Source: Paramuribaculum sp. (GTDB lineage Bacteria; Bacteroidota; Bacteroidia; Bacteroidales; Muribaculaceae). Taken from it: 7,231 nt of DNA. The notes beneath the pieces are model-generated. The model was not told the DNA's origin and made no database searches. It saw only the letters and a program-made list of their open reading frames with translations. Positions 1-6,106 of the stretch are shown one piece after another. The first letter of the stretch is position 1. Every line of letters starts with the position of its first letter. The position numbers and the translations under genes are program-made. The stretch spans positions 1 through 7,231 of the forward strand of contig JAIDXU010000115.1 in NCBI GenBank assembly GCA_029058455.1, read 5' to 3'.

Positions 1-789
1 CTTATATTTAAAGATCTTCTTCATCTTATTGATAATATCATTATCAATTTTCTGCTCCTCACTCTTTTTATCTTTCTTAAGAATTTCATGACCATGATAC
101 TTATTCTGATCATTCTCGTCATAAAACACGAGAAGCAATTTCTGCTTCTTGTCATAAAAATAGATACGACGCTCATTCTTGCCGCCGACCGCTTTTTTCA
201 AGCATATTTTGAGCTGAGGTTCAGGCACGGTCAATGGTGAAACCTGTTTGTTATTTACAATGCGAGGGCCGAAACGCGAATGTTTAAGATAATATTTATC
301 GAATTTTCGCTCAGGATCCCGGTTATCGCAAAACCATTCGTAGACCAACACATCGTCACAGGAAAGCATATTGATTTTCTTGGAAGCTGTAAGCTGCATT
401 CCATTCATGATATGAATATGGATCGAATTTGTGGGATATGCATCATGATTAACAACAAGCTCGTCGGAATATGCCGCACAAGCACCGTAAATGTGGTTAG
501 TGAAATCACTCTTGCCTACTTTGACGGTTTCAAATTTATCGTCAAGTTCCGAGTAATCAGACCACTCTGAAAAATGATTTCTCAATTCATGAACATTGCG
601 ATAATCACTGTCGCTTGGCTTGATCTCCGCTATAAGCCTATTGAATTTCTCAATCTCAATAAAGCCCTCGAAATCTTCGTGATCAATCATTTTAGCCACC
701 TCAATCAGACTTCTAAGATATATGCCGACCTCCTTTCTTGACAGCTTATCATTATTGAGGTCTTTGATAAGTATAAATACCTTTCTCAT
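1..789 (-). CDS. Unrecognised third protein of the DUF262/ATPase operon, 3' end missing
   Basis: This frame is open from an ATG at 789 to the left edge, giving 263 residues without a stop, so the gene is truncated by the window. The start is well supported: its ATG overlaps the TGA of the upstream ATPase gene by four bases (ATGA, 786-789), which implies translational coupling and co-expression. I do not recognise the family. The product is soluble, with no signal peptide or membrane segment. The N-terminal third is mostly helical and charged. Residues 123-127 read IHIHI, and a compact segment at 207-236 reads RRIYFYDKKQ..., then LLLVFYDEND and KYHGHEI. Conserved-looking His, Tyr, Arg and Asp residues there could form an active site, but this is a guess. 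The last 25 visible residues are Lys-rich and helical. By position it is the candidate effector or specificity subunit of the module. I am confident that it is a gene and not confident about any function. Confidence 0.85.
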   Translation of the reverse strand, partial: MRKVFILIKDLNNDKLSRKEVGIYLRSLIEVAKMIDHEDFEGFIEIEKFNRLIAEIKPSDSDYRNVHELRNHFSEWSDYSELDDKFETVKVGKSDFTNHIYGACAAYSDELVVNHDAYPTNSIHIHIMNGMQLTASKKINMLSCDDVLVYEWFCDNRDPERKFDKYYLKHSRFGPRIVNNKQVSPLTVPEPQLKICLKKAVGGKNERRIYFYDKKQKLLLVFYDENDQNKYHGHEILKKDKKSEEQKIDNDIINKMKKIFKYK

Positions 790-1922
790 AGACCAAACAA
801 TATATCAAGATCGCGGTTCATCTGAGAGAAAAATCGTGGAGGCGTTTTTTTAAGGCGACAATCCCGACCTATTTTTAAAGGTAAAATCCTAACAGGCCGT
901 GAAGTTGTTTCCCTGTCGAAAAAATATATCATCAGATCGCCGGGCTTAAGAACCTTGAGTTTCAGATTAACAAGCGCACCGTTGACAATATGATCGCTAT
1001 GGGTTTCTAAAATCACCTGAACTCCGCCGGCACACGCCTTTGAGATAAGACGCATTAAAGCTGACTGAGCCGCAGGATGAATGTGAGCTTCGGGATTTTC
1101 GATCATTACCAGACTGCCGGGCCGAGCAGAAAGCAATGCAGTGACAACCGAAAGAATATAGGTCACACCATAACCTGTATTGAGTGCTTCGACCTCTATA
1201 TTACCTCTGCCTTCACGAGTGTGGAGATATTTCAGTGAATATTTATCCTTGTCAAATTGAGTAAGCTGAACCGAAATGTCGGGAGAAATCTCCGAAAGCC
1301 ATTTATCAACCTGATTTTTCAGCGTTTTCTCATTCTCATCGTCGGTATCTTCATAGAGCATCTGCTCGACAACTACAGGTTTATGACCATATTTAGCCAG
1401 ATAATAAACGGCATACTCTCCCTGTCCCAAGTGATATGACACTTCACCGCTATCGTCAACAATCGAACTGTTACTCTCATACATTCCTCTGGGTCCATAA
1501 CGGAAAGCACTGAGATATTGCACACCACCCGGCACAAATAATGAAAATTTTTCAATATCCTCACGTTCAGGCAGCGGCACACCCTCAATTGCCGGCAAAC
1601 GAGACTCCGATTGCTCGGGATAGCCGAAAGTAAAGTCCATCTCCCTACCGTCAATAGTCAGAGAAAGAGTCATCCGGTCGGGATTGTCGACAATATCCCA
1701 GTTAATAAGCGTAAACGACTTGCCGACAGAAAATGAGTCACCTTTGAGGTTAAGACGCGAAGGATAGTCACCCTTCAGAACCGACTCCCTCAAAATAAGC
1801 AATGACTGCATAACCGACGATTTGCCCATGCCGTTCATGCCGGTAAGTATAGTGAGCGGAGCGAGCTGAAGATCGGAATCGGTGTGAATCTTGAAGTTAT
1901 GAATTTTCAGTCTTGTAATCAT
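786..1922 (-). CDS. ABC-type AAA ATPase of the DUF3696 / AAA_15 (RecF/OLD-like) class
   Basis: The 378-residue product is a soluble SMC/RecF-like ATPase. The Walker A motif is GMNGMGKS at residues 28-35. An ABC signature-like segment, NTGYGVTY, sits at 248-255. Walker B is SLVMIE at 270-275 with catalytic Glu275, followed by NPEAHIHP (276-283), and the switch/H-loop His is in ETHSDHI (306-312). The NxGxGVxY and ENPEAHxHP pair, and the C-terminal FFxQ...RDLDILFG end, are typical of DUF3696-containing ATPases as I remember them. Length fits a complete protein with no TOPRIM nuclease domain, which separates it from true OLD nucleases. The ATG at 1922 lies 12 bases after the DUF262 stop, and its TGA overlaps the next start, so it is the middle gene of one transcript. 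ATP hydrolysis is expected from intact motifs. A role as the energy or sensor subunit of a defence complex is inference from the neighbours. Confidence 0.93.
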   Translation of the reverse strand: MITRLKIHNFKIHTDSDLQLAPLTILTGMNGMGKSSVMQSLLILRESVLKGDYPSRLNLKGDSFSVGKSFTLINWDIVDNPDRMTLSLTIDGREMDFTFGYPEQSESRLPAIEGVPLPEREDIEKFSLFVPGGVQYLSAFRYGPRGMYESNSSIVDDSGEVSYHLGQGEYAVYYLAKYGHKPVVVEQMLYEDTDDENEKTLKNQVDKWLSEISPDISVQLTQFDKDKYSLKYLHTREGRGNIEVEALNTGYGVTYILSVVTALLSARPGSLVMIENPEAHIHPAAQSALMRLISKACAGGVQVILETHSDHIVNGALVNLKLKVLKPGDLMIYFFDRETTSRPVRILPLKIGRDCRLKKTPPRFFSQMNRDLDILFGL

Positions 1923-1934
1923 AAGTCAACTGTG

Positions 1935-2984
1935 TCATAAACTGTTAAACAAACGCTGCATCATTTCGAATCGCGTCACTACCTTATTTCGACCGGCAGT
2001 ATCGGTAGAGAGCGTTTCCTGAAAATAGGGATTCATGAGCAATTGCCGGTAACGATTGCGCAGCTTATCTGCCCGCGACATAAAATTAACATCTATATTA
2101 CGGGCTATTGTTACAGTAAGTGTCTCAAACAAAGTCTTTGAAAGAGGCTTGCGGCGCTCGGTCGAGGAATAAGGTCTGAAAGCGTCTATGCCGAAAAGAA
2201 AATCCGCAATGCGCAGAGACTCCGAAAACAGCGCGATCAACCTATCTACCTCAATATCATCAAACCGGCGCAATCTCTCCATTGTCTCGTTGAGGAAGAA
2301 ATCCATTCTACCGGAATAATCCCGAAAATCATTAATATAAAAGGCAAGGAAACGAAGTACCAACTCCATATCTGTCATTCGCCTTGATGAAATACCAAGC
2401 CTTTTGAATTCCCCAAGTTCAGCCATGTGTCTGAGTACTCTTTCCGAAACATCGGGAAAAAGTGCATTACGTATCTCCTGTGAATTAAGAGGCACCCCCT
2501 CTACATTCAATCGGCTGAAAATCACAAATTTCACATCAGTCGAAGCATTCCCTCCAATTATATTACACGCAACTTCGGCATTAAGAAAACGCCGCCTGTC
2601 ATAAAATGAGAAATCCTCCCATCTTTTATTCTCATAATCTGTGAGGAAATCCAGTCCATGAAGAGTCAATTTGCCGGTTACAGCAAAATTTCTCAACGCA
2701 TAAAGCCTCTGCAAGCCGTCGACAGGCACATAGCTACCGTTATATGTGGAAAAATCGAAATAAAAACTTGGCAAAGGTAGACCGAGCAATATTGATTCTA
2801 TGAGACGACTCTGCTTTCCCCTATCCCAAAGATTACCTGATCGCTGGATATCGGGATAAAGATCGACCCTGTTTTCTTCAAGCAACTTTATCAAATAGCC
2901 TACGGTCATTATGCGCTGCTCAACTTTGACAGCGGAAGGATCAAGGCTGAGATATGAGGGAACATAACGACCTTTCTTATTCAT
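1935..2984 (-). CDS. DUF262 (GmrSD N-terminal-like, ParB/Srx fold) protein
   Basis: The 349-residue product carries the DUF262 hallmarks in order: PDIQR at residues 44-48 and W53, then the IESILLGLPLP helix (62-72), VDGLQRL at 88-94, and NVEGVPLNSQEIRNAL at 160-175. Many family members have DGQQR where this one has DGLQR; Asp89, Gly90, Gln92 and Arg93, the core of the motif, are kept. In the family this fold is related to ParB/sulfiredoxin NTP-binding domains and occurs in type IV restriction enzymes (GmrSD, BrxU) and SspE. No DUF1524 HNH nuclease domain is visible: residues 180-349 are helical and charged without an HNH-like His cluster, so nuclease activity, if any, must come from elsewhere. 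The ATG at 2984 is the first possible one in its frame, since a TGA lies in frame ten codons upstream. It is the first gene of the operon, behind its own promoter, and its product probably acts with the ATPase. Confidence 0.93.
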   Translation of the reverse strand: MNKKGRYVPSYLSLDPSAVKVEQRIMTVGYLIKLLEENRVDLYPDIQRSGNLWDRGKQSRLIESILLGLPLPSFYFDFSTYNGSYVPVDGLQRLYALRNFAVTGKLTLHGLDFLTDYENKRWEDFSFYDRRRFLNAEVACNIIGGNASTDVKFVIFSRLNVEGVPLNSQEIRNALFPDVSERVLRHMAELGEFKRLGISSRRMTDMELVLRFLAFYINDFRDYSGRMDFFLNETMERLRRFDDIEVDRLIALFSESLRIADFLFGIDAFRPYSSTERRKPLSKTLFETLTVTIARNIDVNFMSRADKLRNRYRQLLMNPYFQETLSTDTAGRNKVVTRFEMMQRLFNSL

Positions 2985-3022
2985 AAGTGCAGGTATCAGA
3001 AATTGATATACTCATGGTTCAT
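2977..3022 (-). other. Leader with two mini-ORFs ahead of the DUF262 gene
   Basis: Downstream of the promoter, two short reading frames lie in the leader. One starts at the ATG at 3022 and encodes MNHEYINF, ending in TGA at 2996. The other starts at 3015 and encodes MSISISDTCTYE, ending in TAA at 2977, so it overlaps the DUF262 start at 2984 by eight bases. Neither is in frame with DUF262. Both could arise by chance in 40 bases of AT-rich leader. If translated, the second could couple to or compete with DUF262 initiation. Confidence 0.2.
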
Positions 3023-3029
3023 TGGTTTG

Positions 3030-3061
3030 CAAAGGTAGTCATTTATTCGTTTTCCACCAAA
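3030..3061 (-). promoter_or_regulatory. Bacteroidota-type promoter for the DUF262 operon
   Basis: Read on the minus strand, TTTG at 3061-3058 is followed by a 20-base spacer and TACCTTTG at 3037-3030. This is an exact match to the primary sigma consensus of Bacteroides, TTTG (-33) and TAnnTTTG (-7), with normal spacing. Transcription should start near 3025, leaving a leader of about 40 bases before the ATG at 2984. It lies back to back with the plus-strand promoter at 3138-3167. Confidence 0.75.
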
Positions 3062-3137
3062 AATCAGCAAGATACCTTATGGAAGACTTAAAAAATGTTT
3101 TTTGGCGTGAGAGGAACAAATTTGAGGGGTTAAAATT

Positions 3138-3167
3138 TTTGTATATGAGAATTAACTGCTAATTTTG
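3138..3167 (+). promoter_or_regulatory. Bacteroidota-type promoter for the TPR gene
   Basis: TTTG at 3138-3141 and TAATTTTG at 3160-3167 match the Bacteroides -33 and -7 elements, with an 18-base spacer that is slightly short. The predicted start of transcription is near 3173, about 70 bases upstream of the ATG at 3246. The possible TTG start at 3165 lies inside the -7 element, so it cannot be the translation start of this transcript. This decides for the downstream ATG. Confidence 0.65.
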
Positions 3168-3176
3168 CAGCGCAAT

Positions 3177-3202
3177 AGCGTCGCCGCCTTGTCGCGACCG
3201 CT
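3177..3202 (+). promoter_or_regulatory. Hairpin at the 5' end of the TPR gene leader
   Basis: AGCGTCGC at 3177-3184 pairs with GCGA (3194-3197) and CGCT (3199-3202), with one bulged C at 3198 and a nine-base loop. The stem begins within a few bases of the predicted transcription start. It is GC-rich in an otherwise AT-rich leader. No U-tract follows, so it is not a terminator; a role in mRNA stability or in control of the leader is possible, and it matches no riboswitch I know. Confidence 0.35.
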
Positions 3203-3245
3203 TTTCATTAACCATAAGATAAATCGACAAACAGCATATAACTCT

Positions 3246-3965
3246 ATGTCTATCAATCAGCAAACACCCAAATCAGGCGATAAGCTCACCGCCGAACAAG
3301 AGGCCGTACTGGCCCAGGAACTCAAGAATAAGAAAACACAGAAAGCGCTGATGTGGTGTCTCATCGCCGTCACCGCAGTGGTTTGTGTTATTTTGATTTA
3401 CCTTTTCGCCATCCGTCGCCCCGGAATCGAGGCTTCGGACAATGCCATCGGTCAGGCCGACACCTCTCTCTCGCTTGGTCAGGACTCAGTAGCTCTGATG
3501 CAGTATAAGCAGGTGGCCGACAACTACGGTTATGACGCCGGCAACCGCGCCAAGCTCAACGCCGCCATCATACTCTATACACAGGCCATGTCGGAAGAGA
3601 ATGAGGCAGCCCGCAACGCCAAGCTCGACGAAGCAATCTCATATCTCAAGAAGTATGACGCCAAAGAAACCGTGATCGGCGCAAGCGCAAAATCACTCGA
3701 AGGCGACTGCTATGTGAACAAAGGCGAATATGCCGAGGGTCTGGCCTGCTTCAAGAAAGCCGTGAAGCTCTCTGACAACAACGCCTACTACACTCCCCTT
3801 TTCCTCATGAAACAGGCAAATGTGGAGCATGAGATGAAAGACTATAAAGCTGAAGCCGCCACCTATCAGGAGCTCGTTGACAAATATCCCACCTATGGCA
3901 ACGCTCTCAACATCGACTTCAAGAAATATCTCGAAAGAGCCAAAGCGCTGGCAGCAGAAAAATAA
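3246..3965 (+). CDS. Membrane-anchored tetratricopeptide-repeat protein
   Basis: The product has 239 residues. A short cytoplasmic N-terminus rich in Lys and Gln precedes one membrane helix at residues 34-56, and the rest is a helical TPR domain expected in the periplasm. TPR-like helix pairs cover about 65-95 (ending QYKQVADNYG), 100-137 (ending ISYLKKYD), 146-176 (GDCYVNKGEYAEGLACFKKA) and 183-215 (YKAEAATYQELVDKYP). The spacing and the KYLERAK end resemble a conserved Bacteroidales TPR protein of about 230 residues, itself similar in layout to YfgM, a membrane TPR protein that accompanies the secretion machinery in proteobacteria. That functional link is by analogy only. The ATG at 3246 is chosen over a TTG at 3165 because the TTG lies inside the promoter. 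The gene has its own promoter, and a hairpin follows it at 3996-4027. It probably acts as a scaffold for protein partners at the inner membrane. Confidence 0.88.
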   Translation: MSINQQTPKSGDKLTAEQEAVLAQELKNKKTQKALMWCLIAVTAVVCVILIYLFAIRRPGIEASDNAIGQADTSLSLGQDSVALMQYKQVADNYGYDAGNRAKLNAAIILYTQAMSEENEAARNAKLDEAISYLKKYDAKETVIGASAKSLEGDCYVNKGEYAEGLACFKKAVKLSDNNAYYTPLFLMKQANVEHEMKDYKAEAATYQELVDKYPTYGNALNIDFKKYLERAKALAAEK

Positions 3966-3995
3966 ATTTCTCAATCAGCGGTTTTAAACCTGTTA

Positions 3996-4027
3996 TAAGC
4001 CGTCTGCCTATCCCGGCGGGCGGCTTA
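3996..4027 (+). terminator. GC-rich intercistronic hairpin, possible weak terminator
   Basis: A 13-pair stem joins 3996-4008 (TAAGCCGTCTGCC) to 4015-4027 (GGCGGGCGGCTTA), with a six-base loop (TATCCC) and two G-U pairs on the plus-strand RNA. It lies 30 bases after the TPR stop and 35 bases before the next start. The tail is AAAAATTTC rather than a run of U, so termination would be weak. Because the G-U pairs become A-C mismatches on the minus strand, it is built for plus-strand RNA. It may attenuate transcription or protect the TPR mRNA end. Confidence 0.5.
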
Positions 4028-4062
4028 AAAATTTCAATACGTCACTCCCAACCAAGAATACT

Positions 4063-4359
4063 ATGCCTCTTACCGCAAGCAGCAGCCGCTCACCCCTTGC
4101 TGAGCGCATTTCACAGGCCGTGGCCGAATATGCAGCCAACGACCAGACATTCACCGACTATGTGATGCTGAGCATTAATCCCGCCACCGGCGAAGTAGCC
4201 ATAATCGATAATCCCGATCCCGAGATTGTTGACACCGACAACGAGCATGACTATGTAGCTCTGATGGATCTTGTGGAAATCAATGTGGCCGATCCGTCGC
4301 AATGGGTTCCCGATCAAGAAGCAATCGCCTCACTCGCCGCCGAATACCCCGGTCTCTGA
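4063..4359 (+). CDS. Small acidic protein of unknown function, paired with the next gene
   Basis: The 98-residue product is not recognised. It has 18 Asp/Glu against only two Arg and no Lys, so it is strongly acidic. It has no signal peptide or membrane segment and is probably cytoplasmic. A predicted N-terminal helix (residues 10-25, ERISQAVAEYAAN) is followed by a beta-like stretch, VMLSINPATGEVAIID (34-49), an acidic turn at 52-63 rich in Asp, and a C-terminal helix at 84-95. The codon use and GC level match the downstream gene, which supports it as real. Its TGA ends four bases before the ATG of the 558-residue membrane protein, so the two are very likely translated from one mRNA and may bind each other. 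No promoter of the TAnnTTTG type is visible in 3966-4062; transcription may come through from the TPR gene past the hairpin. Confidence 0.8.
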   Translation: MPLTASSSRSPLAERISQAVAEYAANDQTFTDYVMLSINPATGEVAIIDNPDPEIVDTDNEHDYVALMDLVEINVADPSQWVPDQEAIASLAAEYPGL

Positions 4360-4363
4360 TTCC

Positions 4364-6040
4364 ATGACTCAGCAATATAACTTCATAAAAGTTGAGTGGA
4401 GCAACGACACCTCTCTGCTTGACAACTTTTTTGACGCCGACGAGATCTTCACCATCACTCCTACCGTAGAGGGCTGGCAATATGCGCGTGTAACACGTCG
4501 CCACGCTACGGTGATTCTCACTCTCGCAGTCAAATCAATGCTTCCCGGCCGCACCATCGCCGAGATACTCCGCCTTGCGGGAGCCTATCCCGACAATGAG
4601 GAGGAGCTTGAGGCCGCGATGATCAAGGCCGGCATTCCCACCCACTGCTTCCATGCTCCGGGGTGGATGCAGCCGTCGGTCAACGCTAACGCACAAGGCG
4701 TTGCCCTGCGCACATATCTGTCGGTCAAGGATCTCGAGACACTGTTATCGTTTCCGTTCCAGCAGGGTTCGATACCTTTCGAGCGCATAATACTCGCCTC
4801 GGCCACACTTCCTCCGGTGCCCGAAGCGGGCTTCACCCGTCTCAGCGACAAGATAGAGCGCAAATATATGGTGGTCTATCCCGCCGGAGTCACCCCCTCG
4901 TCAACCTCGGTTGTTGAAGGCAATAAACTCACGCTCACATATACCGCCCCCGGCTGCGAGCCATCGGTGACTCATTTCACCGCCGGCCGCACATGTCCGT
5001 TTGTGACCTATAACGGCGCGGCCATCATGGTGCAACCCATCGAAGCGCTCGGCATTAAGCTCACCCCGCTCAAATCGCCGCTTGAAGCAGGTCAGCGCAC
5101 CGTGACCCTCATCATGAAGTTTGACCGCACAAGGGAAGTAACCGCCACCGCCACCTTCAACCGTGACAGCACCGAATATTCGCTGTTGCGCGACGGAGTT
5201 TTCCACGGCTATCGGGCGCGTCGTCTCGCCGTCAAAACAAAAGGCGACGAGAGCTATATGATCGATCTCCGTCAGTCAGACAACGCAACTGACACCATAA
5301 CAGCCGAGCAACCTGTCGCCAAGACCGAAATAACGACCGACAACACAGTGCTACCTGATCAGATCGCCACCTCGCGCCCCGGATCCACACGACGTTCAGC
5401 CGGCTCGATAGCGTTGATAATCGTTGCCGTAATTGCCGCGTTAGCTCTTGGAGTCGTAGCGCTAAACTATCTTCCGTCGATATTCAAAGGCGCTGATAAA
5501 TATGCTCCCGGCCTTGTGGATGTGTCAGAAGGGGTATCACCCGCCGAGGCAGCCGCTCCCGCCGCAACCGAGATCGAAACATCCGCTCCCGGTGCCGAAG
5601 CAATTGTCTCGCTCACCTCTGACGAAACCGTCGCTCCCGAACCGGAAGCTCCTGCACAACCCGAGCCACAACCCGAAGCTCCTGCCAAAAAAGTCAGCTC
5701 GGGCATAAACGAAGCCGACCTGGCCTATCTCAACGCCAACACCGTGTGGAGCAAAGACAAGCTCACCGGCGACGCCGCGCGTCAGCTCTACGACCTGATA
5801 TGCAGCGGAAATCTCAGCGAGATAGCCTCACATCCCTACTTCTCGGCCGGAGAATGTAGCAACGCCACAGCCAACAAAGTTGTGAAATTTATCTGGGAGG
5901 CTTATCAGAGCGACACTCAGGCTTCAAACACCAAAGCCCTCACCAAACTCAAAGGAAGCGGCTCGATTGATCTCACCAAGCTCTACGAAAACCTCGCGCG
6001 CATACGACCCCGCAATCCCAACCAATCTCCCCGCCCCTGA
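4364..6040 (+). CDS. Single-pass membrane protein of unknown function with Pro/Glu/Ala linker
   Basis: The product has 558 residues from the ATG at 4364. An in-frame TTG at 4271 would lie inside the preceding gene and is rejected. I do not recognise the family. Residues 1-165 form a mixed globular region. Residues 165-320 look beta-rich, starting at KYMVVYPAGVTP and including VTLIMKFDRTREVTATATF, and may hold one or two beta-sandwich domains. Arg343 and Arg344 precede a membrane helix at about 349-371, so the large N-terminal part should be cytoplasmic and the rest outside. Then comes a low-complexity Ala/Pro/Glu linker, densest at 423-441 (VAPEPEAPAQPEPQPEAPA), of the type that spans the periplasm in TonB or TolA. 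A small helical C-terminal domain follows (about 446-545), with two Cys residues. A signal peptide is absent. The layout fits a protein connecting cytoplasm and envelope, which is inference. It is co-transcribed with the 98-residue gene and ends at a strong terminator. Confidence 0.85.
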   Translation: MTQQYNFIKVEWSNDTSLLDNFFDADEIFTITPTVEGWQYARVTRRHATVILTLAVKSMLPGRTIAEILRLAGAYPDNEEELEAAMIKAGIPTHCFHAPGWMQPSVNANAQGVALRTYLSVKDLETLLSFPFQQGSIPFERIILASATLPPVPEAGFTRLSDKIERKYMVVYPAGVTPSSTSVVEGNKLTLTYTAPGCEPSVTHFTAGRTCPFVTYNGAAIMVQPIEALGIKLTPLKSPLEAGQRTVTLIMKFDRTREVTATATFNRDSTEYSLLRDGVFHGYRARRLAVKTKGDESYMIDLRQSDNATDTITAEQPVAKTEITTDNTVLPDQIATSRPGSTRRSAGSIALIIVAVIAALALGVVALNYLPSIFKGADKYAPGLVDVSEGVSPAEAAAPAATEIETSAPGAEAIVSLTSDETVAPEPEAPAQPEPQPEAPAKKVSSGINEADLAYLNANTVWSKDKLTGDAARQLYDLICSGNLSEIASHPYFSAGECSNATANKVVKFIWEAYQSDTQASNTKALTKLKGSGSIDLTKLYENLARIRPRNPNQSPRP

Positions 6041-6067
6041 CAAAATCCACATCCTCCAATATTAACA

Positions 6068-6101
6068 AAGCCCCGAAAACCATTTGCGATTTTCGGGGCT
6101 T
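6068..6101. terminator. Strong shared (bidirectional) hairpin terminator
   Basis: A perfect 12-pair stem, AAGCCCCGAAAA (6068-6079) with TTTTCGGGGCTT (6090-6101), encloses a ten-base loop. It begins 28 bases after the stop of the 558-residue gene and lies six bases from the TAA of the minus-strand BspA-like gene. On the plus strand a CAGTTTTAT tail follows, and on the minus strand TTGTTAATATT follows, so it can end both convergent transcripts. Confidence 0.85.
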
Positions 6102-6106
6102 CAGTT

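Noticed and set aside
280..570. Plus-strand frame of 96 codons inside the first gene
   Set aside because: It is antisense to a coupled, convincing minus-strand gene and shows no domain, promoter or composition of its own.
786..1922. OLD-family nuclease identity for the ATPase
   Set aside because: The chain ends soon after the H-loop and has no TOPRIM domain with its acidic motif, so only the ATPase part of that class is present.
3165..3245. N-terminal extension of the TPR protein from a TTG at 3165
   Set aside because: The TTG is part of the -7 promoter element, so it would not be in the mRNA as a usable start; the ATG at 3246 fits better.
3980..3990. Near-palindrome GGTTTTAAACC as an operator
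   Set aside because: Only five-base arms in AT-rich DNA after a stop codon, with no second copy; expected by chance.
4271..4363. N-terminal extension of the 558-residue protein from a TTG at 4271
   Set aside because: It would overlap most of the end of the 98-residue gene in another frame and encodes an unnatural Pro/Trp/Arg-rich stretch; the ATG at 4364 follows the upstream stop closely.
5467..5706. Minus-strand Gly/Ala/Ser-rich frame opposite the linker of the membrane protein
   Set aside because: The repetitive look comes from the complement of the Pro/Ala/Glu linker codons; it is a shadow frame.
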